Source of the DNA: UBA11579 sp039714215
GTDB lineage: Bacteria > Chloroflexota > Anaerolineae > Anaerolineales > UBA11579
NCBI GenBank assembly: GCA_039714215.1
Contig: JBDLJU010000177.1
Location: 1 to 6,268 of the forward strand
DNA length: 6,268 nt
Reading direction: 5' to 3'
The notes under the pieces were generated by a model. That model searched no databases. It worked only from the letters and a program-made list of their open reading frames with translations, and had not been told where the DNA came from. The translations under genes and the position numbers were made by a program. This document shows positions 1 to 6,072 of this stretch, one piece after another (the stretch's first letter is position 1; every line of letters begins with the position of its first letter).

Positions 1-998
1 ACTTCGGATCCGGGGAGGATTTCTTCCAAGGTCTGAGCGCCTAATCCAGTGATCACCAGGATCACCTGGACCCGGTCATTGAGCCGGTTGTCGTTGTCAA
101 AGCCGAGGACCACGTCGACATCAGGGCGGGAGAGGCTTTGAATATGAGCCAGCGCTTCGCCAACATCGAATAGGGTCAGGTCTTTCCCGCCGGTGAAGTT
201 GACGATGATTCCGGCAGCATTCTCCAGGCTGATCGATTCGAGCAGCGGGTGGTTGAGCGCCTGGTTGATTGCGGTCAGCGCTTTTCCTTCGCCAGATCCC
301 TGCCCGATGGCCATCAATGCGCCGCCGCCTAGCTTCATCACAGAGCGGATGTGGGCAAAGTCGACATTGATCACCCCGGGGGAGGTGACCAGTTCAGAAA
401 TACCCTGGACTGCCTGGCGGAGTACGTCATCGGCTAACCTGAAGGCGGTTTCTAATGAAATATCTTTCGGCCAGGCATACAGCAGCCGGTCGTTGGGGAT
501 GGCGATCAAGGTATCGGTGTTGGGGTGCAGCACTGCGAGCCCTTCACGGGCGTTGGCCTGCCGGCGTCCCATTTCGAAGGCGAAAGGGGTGGTGACCACG
601 GCAATCGTGACTGCGCCAACTTCTTTGGCGATCCGCCCGGCAACATGGATTGAGCCGGTACCGGTCCCGCCGCCCATCCCGGCGGCTAAAAAGACCATGT
701 CGGCGCCCTGCAGGGCAGCCCTGATCTCTGCTTCGCTTTCTTCAGCCGCGGCTGCGCCAATTTTGGGGTCGCCCCCTGCGCCTAAGCCGCGGGTCAGTTT
801 CGGTCCTAACCTGATCTTGGTCGGAGCGAGGCTTGCTTCCAAATCCTGATGATCGGTGTTGGCGACGATGAAATCCACGCCTTTAATCCCTAGCTCGATC
901 ATCCGGTTAACTGCGTTGCCGCCGCCGCCGCCAAGTCCAAGTACCTTTAATACTGGGCGGTGGATATCTCCTAATTGTGTGTTCGCATTTATCGCCAT
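1..998 (-). CDS. ftsZ: Cell division protein FtsZ, partial (C-terminus beyond window), variant T7 loop
   Basis: This is a tubulin-like GTPase expected to polymerise into the cytoplasmic division ring. Translation from ATG at 998 gives 332 complete codons before the window edge. Visible parts are the glycine-rich loop G23-G27 followed by NAVNRM, NTD at 47-49, RGLGAGGDP at 70-78, the tubulin signature M108-GGGTGTG-115, TPFAFE with Arg four residues after the Glu, IPNDRLL, and ADDVLRQ. The C-terminal domain (SPLLE-like and NFTGG-like stretches) is also present. The start is supported by a GAGGTG ribosome site at 1003-1009. One key residue is odd: the T7 loop, normally NxDxxD, reads N211-V-D-F-A-H216, so the second acid that stimulates GTP hydrolysis in the neighbouring subunit is His. 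The gene follows the TIM-barrel gene by 16 bp and is probably co-transcribed. Membership of the FtsZ family is certain. Whether this is the main FtsZ or a second paralogue cannot be told from here. Confidence 0.96.
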   Translation of the reverse strand, partial: MAINANTQLGDIHRPVLKVLGLGGGGGNAVNRMIELGIKGVDFIVANTDHQDLEASLAPTKIRLGPKLTRGLGAGGDPKIGAAAAEESEAEIRAALQGADMVFLAAGMGGGTGTGSIHVAGRIAKEVGAVTIAVVTTPFAFEMGRRQANAREGLAVLHPNTDTLIAIPNDRLLYAWPKDISLETAFRLADDVLRQAVQGISELVTSPGVINVDFAHIRSVMKLGGGALMAIGQGSGEGKALTAINQALNHPLLESISLENAAGIIVNFTGGKDLTLFDVGEALAHIQSLSRPDVDVVLGFDNDNRLNDRVQVILVITGLGAQTLEEILPGSE

Positions 999-1002
999 AA
1001 TT

Positions 1003-1009
1003 TCACCTC
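1003..1009 (-). promoter_or_regulatory. Ribosome-binding site of ftsZ
   Basis: On the minus strand GAGGTGA lies about five bases before the ATG at 998. It sits entirely inside the 16-bp gap after the upstream gene's TGA stop (1015-1017). Translation of ftsZ may therefore depend partly on ribosomes finishing the upstream gene. Confidence 0.75.
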
Positions 1010-1014
1010 GGATT

Positions 1015-2388
1015 TCACTTTTCTGCCAGTAATGTTGCAATACTTGTGCCATCTCCGGCAATCCGCCTGACCTGGCACCCCGTTTGTTCGAATTTATCAA
1101 CAACTTCCTCTGAAAATGATTCTTCGCCGCCAACAATCGTGACGATTTCAGCCAATCCCGCCTCGTCGAGCGAGAACCCGACAGTGGGGGCAAATTTCTT
1201 GATAAAGGGTTGAATGACTTCTAGATGTTTGTCGGAGATGCCCCATTCATACACCGGCAGCAGCAGGTAATGCTTGATCAATTTGGGGCTTTTTGCCGGG
1301 GGATCATCGTCTGGTTCTTCGACCGCTTCGATTACCGGCGCGGGGGTCTGAATTGATTTCGGCTGCGGCTTTTCCTGCAGCGACCACCATTTCTGGAACT
1401 CCGAGACCACCGGCAGGATATCGCCGCTGCCCCGGAACCAGGCCTGATTGACCTGTGGGTCAGCAGAATCAGCGCTGAGCAGTTGGAAGTTACCGGCGAG
1501 GACATTCTTGGGGATTGGATCAAATTTCCCGGCAGCTTTTTCGTCACCAGCCAGCAGGAGCGCGATATTCAAGTTTTGACTGGCATGCTGCTGCTCGCTG
1601 ACTTCTGGTCTGTGAGACTCTCTTTGCTCGCCGAGCCGCGAGCCGGTGCTCAGCAGGATGATCGGCAGGCGGGTGTTCAGCGCTGCTTCAGACAGGGTGT
1701 TGTACCAATCGAAGATGCGGAAACCGAGCTGGTTCTGTTCTTCCTTGGGGGTGAAGTACGGCCGCGCCCCGGGCCAGCGTTCTGGTCCGCCTGCGCCCCA
1801 ATCGAGCGAGCGGTTACCGGGCCAGGCATATGCCCCAATCACCAGGCGGGAGAGCAGCCGCTGGTGGCCGCGCTGCTTGATGCCCTGCAGCGCGCTGCGC
1901 AGGAAGGCGGTGTCCCAGAAATCTCCGCCGGGTTCCAGCGGTGAGAGGATCGGGTACATCTCTAATTGGCAAACCATCTCGGCGTACTCGATGAAAATAT
2001 CCAGGTACCGATCGACCAGCTGCTGCTGCACCCAGTTTTCATCCGACCAGGCGGACTGCATGTTCGGCCGGTCAAACAGGGCGATGTAACGCACGCCCCA
2101 GGCGGCATAACTCTTCAGCAGCACCTCGAATTCGTGCTTATTGGGGGAGGGAGAGAGCTTCTCCTGGAAGTGCAGGACCGGTTCAATCCCGTTTTCCAGC
2201 AATCCTTTGATGAATCCTTCGGGGATTGCCCGTGTGGTCGGGCTGATCAGGGTCAGCCAGCGCACGCCCATAGACTTGAGCAGCGGCAGCCAGGTTTGCA
2301 GATCAACCTCGCGGTAGTGCAGGGTATCCGGGAAATAGTTGAGCCCGATTCGGGTGTTATGTTGTGGAACTGGATGCGTCGTTGACAT
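1015..2388 (-). CDS. TIM-barrel glycoside-hydrolase-like protein with C-terminal cell-wall-binding-repeat-2-like domain
   Basis: This is a 457-residue protein of unproven function. Residues ~12-330 look like a glycoside-hydrolase-type (beta/alpha)8 barrel: IGLNYFP at the first strand, VRWLTLISP, IEPVLHFQE, VRYIALFDRPN at 99-109, YPILSPLEP, LVIGAYAWPG and LPIILLSTG at 241-249. The strand-4 segment has DRPN where active enzymes usually have NEP, and the strand-7 segment has STGS where a nucleophile Glu is usual, so it may not be catalytic. A proline/acid-rich linker (~340-368) leads to a domain at ~369-457 with VTIVGGEESFSE and VRRIAGDGTS, resembling the CW_binding_2 pattern (VGG..., then R-I-A-G-D). 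No signal peptide or membrane helix is visible. The ATG at 2388 is chosen over an upstream TTG at 2418 because it has a strong GGAGAGGAG site at good spacing. The gene is first in an apparent operon with ftsZ. Existence of the gene is sure; its role is not. Confidence 0.9.
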   Translation of the reverse strand: MSTTHPVPQHNTRIGLNYFPDTLHYREVDLQTWLPLLKSMGVRWLTLISPTTRAIPEGFIKGLLENGIEPVLHFQEKLSPSPNKHEFEVLLKSYAAWGVRYIALFDRPNMQSAWSDENWVQQQLVDRYLDIFIEYAEMVCQLEMYPILSPLEPGGDFWDTAFLRSALQGIKQRGHQRLLSRLVIGAYAWPGNRSLDWGAGGPERWPGARPYFTPKEEQNQLGFRIFDWYNTLSEAALNTRLPIILLSTGSRLGEQRESHRPEVSEQQHASQNLNIALLLAGDEKAAGKFDPIPKNVLAGNFQLLSADSADPQVNQAWFRGSGDILPVVSEFQKWWSLQEKPQPKSIQTPAPVIEAVEEPDDDPPAKSPKLIKHYLLLPVYEWGISDKHLEVIQPFIKKFAPTVGFSLDEAGLAEIVTIVGGEESFSEEVVDKFEQTGCQVRRIAGDGTSIATLLAEK

Positions 2389-2394
2389 ACTGTA

Positions 2395-2403
2395 CTCCTC
2401 TCC
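2395..2403 (-). promoter_or_regulatory. Ribosome-binding site that decides the start of the TIM-barrel gene
   Basis: On the minus strand GGAGAGGAG ends six bases before the ATG at 2388. The longer reading from TTG at 2418 would translate through this site and has no comparable motif of its own, so the ATG is preferred. Confidence 0.75.
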
Positions 2404-2426
2404 CTCCGTATGTTGCAAAAAATATG

Positions 2427-2442
2427 CCAGCTGTCACGCTGG
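2427..2442. promoter_or_regulatory. Inverted repeat in the divergent promoter region, possible operator
   Basis: CCAGC, six bases (TGTCAC), then GCTGG form a perfect 5-bp dyad between the divergent TIM-barrel/ftsZ operon and the SDR gene. It overlaps the expected -35 zone of the plus-strand promoter (TATAAT at 2458-2463), a usual place for a repressor or activator site. A second small dyad, GGGA-N5-TCCC at 2441-2453, lies next to it. Short dyads occur by chance, so this is only a candidate. Confidence 0.3.
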
Positions 2443-2454
2443 GAGGTGTTCCCG

Positions 2455-2463
2455 TGCTATAAT
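2455..2463 (+). promoter_or_regulatory. Extended -10 sigma70-type promoter for the SDR gene
   Basis: TGCTATAAT is a perfect TATAAT box with the TGn extension. The -35 position (about 2435-2440) has no good TTGACA match, which is common when an extended -10 is present. A transcript would start near 2470, giving a leader of about 35 bases before the ATG at 2505. Confidence 0.6.
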
Positions 2464-2504
2464 CCTGTGGATTTTAGACAAAAAGGCGAAGTGCAGCAGA
2501 AATT

Positions 2505-3467
2505 ATGATCTTAGTTACAGGTGGAACAGGTTTTATTGGGCAGGCGGTGATCCGCCACCTGGTTGCGGAAGAGCACCAGGTGCGGACTTTGCTGCGTCCC
2601 TCGAAGCACAACCCGGACCTGCCGAAGGGCACGCCGGTTGAGGTCATGCTCAGTGCGATTGATGACGAGCGCAGCCTGCGCCCGGCGCTCTCTGGGGTGG
2701 AAACGATCTACCACCTCGTCGGGGTGGAGTGGCAGGGGGTTAACGGCGATTTGGTGCGCACAGAAATTGAGGGCACCAAGACTTTGCTGCGGGCCGCCAA
2801 AGAAGCAGGGGTCAAGCGGATCATTTATCTCAGCCATCTCGGCGCTGAACGTCCCTCAGCTTTCCCGGTGCTTAAGGTAAAAGGGATCGTTGAGGAATAC
2901 ATCAAACGCAGCGGCCTGGAATACTCAATCATTCGTCCGGGGCTGGTTTTTGGTCCCAACGACAATTTCATCACTTCGATGACCAAATTGCTGGCGATCT
3001 ACCCCGGGGTGTTCTTTTTGCCCGATAAGGGTGATTCGCTGCTCCAGCCGATCTGGGTGGAGGACCTGGCGACCTGCCTGACCTGGCTTTTGGAGAAAGA
3101 AGAACTGCTCAATCAGACGATCGAGATCGGCGGGCCGGAATTTCTCACCATTCGTGAGGTGATTGAGCAGGTGATGGCCGCTTCGGGGATGAAGCGCTTC
3201 CTGGTAGGCCTGCAGCCGTCCTATCTGCGCCTGCTGGCGATCACCCTGGAGTACATGTTCCCCGCTTTCCCGCACTCGGTGTACTGGCTGGATTACCTGG
3301 CAGCGAACCGTACCTGTGAAATTGACTCTGTCTCCCGCATTTTCGGCTTGCTGCCGGTGCGGCTCTCTCAACAGTTGGGGTTTTTAGAGGGACAAAACTG
3401 GAGAAGGCTGGCTCAGGCAGACCTGATCCGGGCCAGAAGTGATAAAACCCCAATAATTAACTGGTAA
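2505..3467 (+). CDS. NAD(P)-binding atypical SDR, NDUFA9-like sugar-epimerase-type protein
   Basis: A 320-residue Rossmann-fold protein of the atypical/extended short-chain dehydrogenase superfamily. The dinucleotide loop TGGTGFIG is at residues 5-12, and the second strand ends in LLRPS with Arg31, which would suit an NADP phosphate. The catalytic Tyr-x-x-x-Lys is not intact: the segment PVLKVKG puts Val122 where Tyr would be, with Lys126 kept. This is typical of the NDUFA9/NmrA-like atypical groups, which often bind cofactor without classical SDR chemistry. The SGLEYSIIRPGLVFGP stretch (136-151), QPIWVEDLA (181-189) and a C-terminal WLDYLAANRT...RIFGLLP region match proteins annotated as complex I NDUFA9 subunit family. 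No complex I genes are nearby, so a respiratory role is not shown; quinone, lipid or sugar-nucleotide substrates are all possible. The ribosome site is weak (AAAGG at 2482-2486, 18 bases upstream). The start is fixed by the N-terminal Rossmann strand. Confidence 0.93.
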   Translation: MILVTGGTGFIGQAVIRHLVAEEHQVRTLLRPSKHNPDLPKGTPVEVMLSAIDDERSLRPALSGVETIYHLVGVEWQGVNGDLVRTEIEGTKTLLRAAKEAGVKRIIYLSHLGAERPSAFPVLKVKGIVEEYIKRSGLEYSIIRPGLVFGPNDNFITSMTKLLAIYPGVFFLPDKGDSLLQPIWVEDLATCLTWLLEKEELLNQTIEIGGPEFLTIREVIEQVMAASGMKRFLVGLQPSYLRLLAITLEYMFPAFPHSVYWLDYLAANRTCEIDSVSRIFGLLPVRLSQQLGFLEGQNWRRLAQADLIRARSDKTPIINW

Positions 3468-3496
3468 TTTCTACCAATATTCCCTGCTTTACTGGT

Positions 3497-3525
3497 TTGC
3501 GCGAAAATCTTCCCTACTATATACT
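3497..3525 (+). promoter_or_regulatory. Candidate sigma70 promoter for the cyclase-family gene
   Basis: TTGCGC at 3497-3502, a 17-base spacer, then TATACT at 3520-3525 (five of six matches to the -10 consensus). A transcript would start near 3532, about 40 bases before the ATG at 3572. The 104-bp gap after the SDR gene therefore probably contains an independent promoter. The -35 match is only three of six. Confidence 0.45.
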
Positions 3526-3571
3526 GACCTTAGGTTTCATAAAATCTAGCCTGAGGTAATCAAAATCGCAT

Positions 3572-4207
3572 ATGCGCACCTATGACATTACCCTGACGAT
3601 CTCGCCCGATCTTGTAGTCTGGCCGGATGACTCTCCTGTGGAGTTATCGCGGGTTTCCTCTATTTCAAGCGGAGACCAGGCGAACGTCACTGAGGTGAAA
3701 ATGTCGGTGCACACCGGCACGCATATCGATGCACCCTGTCATTTTATCGATGGGGCAGACTCGGTGGACAGTATCCCGATCGAGCTGCTCACCGGGCGGG
3801 CATATGTGCTGCATGTTGATGATGGCGAGGATTTGATTACAAAAGAACTGCTGGAGAATTCGCATATCCCCCCGAGAACCAAACGTGTGCTCTTTCGCAC
3901 GCGCAACTCCAACCATTGGAATGGCCCGCACACCACATTTGACCGTGACTACGTCGCCGTTGATCCCGAGGCGGCTGCCTATTTGATCCAGCGCGGCGTC
4001 AAGCTGATTGGGGTGGATTATCTCTCGGTGGCGCAGTTCACCGATACGGCCCCCACGCACCTGACCCTGCTGGAAGCAGGGATCGTGGTTGTCGAGGGGC
4101 TCAACCTTGGTGAGGTCAGCCAGGGACGCTATACGCTCTACTGTCTGCCGTTGAAGATCGCTGGCGCTGATGGCGCCCCTGCCAGAGCGATCCTTATTGG
4201 GGTGTAA
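3572..4207 (+). CDS. Cyclase-family metal-dependent hydrolase (kynurenine formamidase-like)
   Basis: A 211-residue protein of the putative cyclase family (PF04199 type), whose members include bacterial arylformamidase KynB, isatin hydrolase and related amide or ester hydrolases. The family signature HxGTHxDxPxH is complete at residues 47-57 (HTGTHIDAPCH), giving the metal ligands His47, His51 and Asp53 and the probable general base His57. His163 (PTHLTLLE) and Glu175 (VVEGLNL) follow with the 12-residue spacing of the KynB second-metal ligands. Length fits the family. The protein is expected to be cytoplasmic; no signal peptide is seen. GAGGT at 3553-3557 is 14 bases from the ATG, longer than usual, and an in-frame TAA at 3557-3559 rules out upstream starts. 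No tryptophan-catabolism genes (dioxygenase, kynureninase) are present, so the substrate is open and no gene symbol is given. It converges on the diguanylate cyclase gene across 60 bp in which no clear terminator hairpin is visible. Confidence 0.92.
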   Translation: MRTYDITLTISPDLVVWPDDSPVELSRVSSISSGDQANVTEVKMSVHTGTHIDAPCHFIDGADSVDSIPIELLTGRAYVLHVDDGEDLITKELLENSHIPPRTKRVLFRTRNSNHWNGPHTTFDRDYVAVDPEAAAYLIQRGVKLIGVDYLSVAQFTDTAPTHLTLLEAGIVVVEGLNLGEVSQGRYTLYCLPLKIAGADGAPARAILIGV

Positions 4208-4267
4208 GCTGCAAATTTATTATTCTTTCTAGAATTACCTGGAAATCTCTACTCAAATCCCAAATAT

Positions 4268-5323
4268 TTATTCAGCTACCACCACGCAATTTCGTCCGGC
4301 TTGCTTGGCCTGTAACAGGGCGGCATCTGCAGCCTTGAGAATTTCTTCTCCGGTGGCCCCGTGCCGGTTAAATTCCGCAACCCCGATAGATATGGTGATG
4401 GCGTCTAAAGTTTTATCGTCGAACATTACCTCGATTTCCGGTACCTGCCTGCGGAGCATCTCCGAACGTTCTTTGGCTAATTCTAGCGAGACCTCGGGCA
4501 GTATCAGCACAAATTCCTCACCCCCGTAGCGGCAAACGATATCATGTTGGCGGACCTGGGTGCTTAAGAATTCAGCCAGGCCTATTAGCAACGCATCCCC
4601 GGCAGCATGGCCAAGCGTGTCATTGAACTGCTTAAAATGATCTAGATCCAACATGATGATGCTGACGGGGTATTTTTTTCGGACGGCACGTTGGAGTTCA
4701 TTCTCCAGGAACTCATCCAAAAAGCGGCGGTTGAATAGTTTGGTTAAATGGTCTCGGGTTGCCTGTTCGATGAGTTCTGTTTCACTGCGGGTGATTTGAA
4801 TGTTGGCCAGGATGCTGAGCACAGACGCAAAGATGGTGAACATCAGAAAGCTGATCCAATTGTATGGGGTTTCGATGACTGCGGTGAAAAGATAGATGAT
4901 GGAAACCCAATGGAGTACAGCCAGAAGTGATGTAACTAGCGGGGGAAGGAATAAACTGGCCAGCAGGATGGCGATAAACCCGAAATTAAGCGGAACAAAA
5001 TCCCCTTCCAGGATCATGGGGTCCAACAGCAGCGATCCACCGGGGCCCAAGATGGAGGCGATTACGGTTAAACCGGCCGCCCAGTAGTAGTGGCCGGCGC
5101 GATTTAAGCGGTATGCGATCCCGATCAATACGCCCAGGCCCAAAATCAGCCCTGTATAGGTGTTTCCTCGAACGGGATTTTCCCGATTGACCAGGATTAC
5201 AACAACCATGGTGATAAACATCAATGCTAATAATACGATTAAGAGGGAAGCAAGGAGCGGCGCCCGGCGTTGTTTGGATCTGGTTTGAACCAGCCACCTA
5301 GATGCAGCGATAATTTTACGCAT
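4268..5323 (-). CDS. Membrane-anchored diguanylate cyclase (GGDEF domain)
   Basis: This enzyme should make cyclic di-GMP from two GTP at the inner face of the membrane. In the 351-residue form, about six hydrophobic helices (roughly 23-46, 56-72, 80-97, 112-127, 128-148, 155-174) are followed by a GGDEF domain at ~187-349. Active-site features are intact: RDHLTKLFNRR at the domain start, DLDHFKQFND with metal-binding Asp226, and GGEEF at 267-271. Arg258-x-x-Asp261, five residues before GGEEF, is a complete product-inhibition I-site. The membrane part matches no sensor family I can name; its small loops suggest it senses something in or near the bilayer, or only anchors the enzyme. ATG at 5323 is preferred because GAGAAAGG lies just upstream and because it overlaps the stop of a leader ORF. 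An in-frame ATG at 5344 would add seven residues (MLLRKVS) but has no ribosome site. No phosphodiesterase or c-di-GMP effector is in the window. Confidence 0.92.
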   Translation of the reverse strand: MRKIIAASRWLVQTRSKQRRAPLLASLLIVLLALMFITMVVVILVNRENPVRGNTYTGLILGLGVLIGIAYRLNRAGHYYWAAGLTVIASILGPGGSLLLDPMILEGDFVPLNFGFIAILLASLFLPPLVTSLLAVLHWVSIIYLFTAVIETPYNWISFLMFTIFASVLSILANIQITRSETELIEQATRDHLTKLFNRRFLDEFLENELQRAVRKKYPVSIIMLDLDHFKQFNDTLGHAAGDALLIGLAEFLSTQVRQHDIVCRYGGEEFVLILPEVSLELAKERSEMLRRQVPEIEVMFDDKTLDAITISIGVAEFNRHGATGEEILKAADAALLQAKQAGRNCVVVAE

Positions 5324-5369
5324 TGAGACCTTTCTCAGCAACATTGAAGTAAGCTTTGGGATATTGCAT
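5316..5369 (-). CDS. 17-codon leader ORF overlapping the diguanylate cyclase start
   Basis: ATG at 5369 opens MQYPKAYFNVAEKGLNA and ends at TAA 5316-5318, so its last codons overlap the cyclase ATG (5321-5323) in another frame (the sequence ATGCGTAA). AAGGAG at 5374-5379, four bases before this ATG, is the best ribosome site in the region, much better than the cyclase's own. This arrangement is typical of translational coupling, in which ribosomes ending the leader restart on the next gene. The peptide resembles nothing I recognise and may have no function apart from being translated. Alternatively the leader start could be a remnant of an older cyclase N-terminus lost by a frameshift. Confidence 0.5.
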   Translation of the reverse strand: MQYPKAYFNVAEKGLNA

Positions 5370-5373
5370 GGCT

Positions 5374-5379
5374 CTCCTT
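5374..5379 (-). promoter_or_regulatory. Strong ribosome-binding site for the leader ORF
   Basis: AAGGAG on the minus strand, followed by AGCC and ATG at 5369. It does not serve the cyclase directly: the in-frame cyclase ATGs lie 29 and 50 bases further on, beyond normal spacing. Confidence 0.6.
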
Positions 5380-5402
5380 AGATGACTGAGGTGGACCAAA
5401 AT

Positions 5403-5431
5403 ATTGTTAATTTGACTGGATGAACTTTCAA
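5403..5431 (-). promoter_or_regulatory. Candidate sigma70 promoter for leader ORF and diguanylate cyclase
   Basis: On the minus strand TTGAAA (5426-5431), a 17-base spacer and AACAAT (5403-5408) give a reasonable promoter with four or five matches per box. Transcription would start near 5396, leaving about 27 bases before the leader ATG. The AT-rich surroundings support it. Confidence 0.4.
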
Positions 5432-5509
5432 ATACTTTTCATCGTAATTTAACTGATTATACAATGAATCGGAGCGAGATGTTTATCCCCTGCTGGCTTT
5501 TTTTTGGGG

Positions 5510-5687
5510 GTCATGGACCATGAGGGGGAGCGGAGTGAGCCTTTGAGTGGAGGAATTATTTTCTACACTGATTATTTGTAGGCTGACAGAATGTGATATA
5601 TCGGGATAATCATATTCAGATGGAGTTAGAACTGGCTGGAAATTTATTCAATCCTTATAATGATTCCTCGCTGTGCTCGGAATGACA
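5510..5687 (+). repeat. Diverged first copy of the palindromic element (copy 0)
   Basis: The left end (gtcatggacc, then gagggggagcggagtgagcc, 5522-5541) and the right end (TCGGAATGACA, finishing at 5687) match the outer arms of the 181-bp units, but the interior differs. The inner arms here are GAGGAAT (5550-5556) and ATTCCTC (5663-5669), a perfect 7-bp pair, instead of the GGAAGTCT/AGACTTCC pair of the later copies. The 106 bases between them are not obviously related to the later units' interior. The copy is about 20 bp longer than the others. It is followed by the same type of 23-bp spacer (5688-5710) as copy 1. Confidence 0.7.
5511..5523. repeat. 13-bp perfect palindrome at the left end of copy 0
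   Basis: TCATGG-A-CCATGA is symmetric about one base. It aligns with the degenerate left terminus of the repeat element (TGTCATTCCGACCGAGA in intact copies). It may therefore be an eroded terminus rather than an independent protein-binding site. Confidence 0.4.
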
Positions 5688-5710
5688 GCATCAGGGAAAT
5701 TCCCTTTATT

Positions 5711-5891
5711 TGTCGTTCCGACCGAGAGGGGGAGCGGAGTGAGCCTTTGAGTTGAGGAAGTCTCTAGGCGCCTGATTTCCAAGAATACCTTCTACAGTTA
5801 CATGGTTTTTAGACTTCCGCCGCTTGCTTGCAAGCGGTCCGGCTCGCTATCGCTCGCTCGGAATGACAGCATCAGGGAAATTCCCTTTGTT
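5711..5891 (+). repeat. 181-bp tandem unit, copy 1
   Basis: A 158-bp imperfect inverted repeat (5711-5868) plus a 23-bp spacer (5869-5891). The outer arms are tgtcgttccg and TCGGAATGACA; the inner arms are GGAAGTCT (ending 5763) and AGACTTCC (5811-5818), enclosing 47 bases. The right arm carries a compact hairpin, CCGCTTGC-TT-GCAAGCGG at 5820-5837. The spacer contains AGGGAA-A-TTCCCT, as does the spacer before this copy. Confidence 0.9.
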
Positions 5892-6072
5892 TGTCGATCC
5901 CACCGAGAAGGGGAGCGGAGCGAGCCTTTGAGTTGAGGAAGTCTCTAGGCGCTTGATTTTCAAGAGCACCTTCTATCGTTACATGGTTTTTAGACTTCCG
6001 CCGCTTGTTTGCAAGCGGTCCGGCTCGCTATCGCTCGCTCGAAATGACAGCAATAAGGAATTTCTCTTTATT
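5892..6072 (+). repeat. 181-bp tandem unit, copy 2
   Basis: Same architecture and exact length as copy 1, differing from it at about a dozen positions in the 158-bp core. Both outer ends have drifted (tgtcgatccc and tcgaaatgaca), so its terminal pairing is the weakest in the array. The arm hairpin (6001-6018) has a 4-base loop, CCGCTTG-TTTG-CAAGCGG. Its spacer changes to the gcaataaggaattt type. Confidence 0.9.

Noticed and set aside
193..849. 218-codon plus-strand ORF
   Set aside because: It lies opposite ftsZ and is explained by the codon bias of the true gene; the minus strand carries every FtsZ motif.
1483..2385. Several plus-strand ORFs of 139-153 codons
   Set aside because: They are antisense shadows of the TIM-barrel gene, with low-complexity composition and no recognisable domain.
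2925..3371. 148-codon minus-strand ORF inside the SDR gene
   Set aside because: Antisense to a clear Rossmann-fold protein; no family features and no ribosome site seen.
3462..3476. Terminator after the SDR gene (TGGTA-N5-TACCA)
   Set aside because: The stem is only five AT-rich pairs and no T run follows; not convincing as an intrinsic terminator.
5487..5510. Terminator at CCCC...TTTTTTTT...GGGG
   Set aside because: The T run sits inside the loop, not after the stem, and the four-pair stem with a long loop is weak.
5693..5710. Spacer palindrome AGGGAA-A-TTCCCT followed by T-rich bases as a terminator
   Set aside because: The usable stem is only five pairs with a three-base loop, and no gene on that strand ends upstream; noted instead as a spacer feature.
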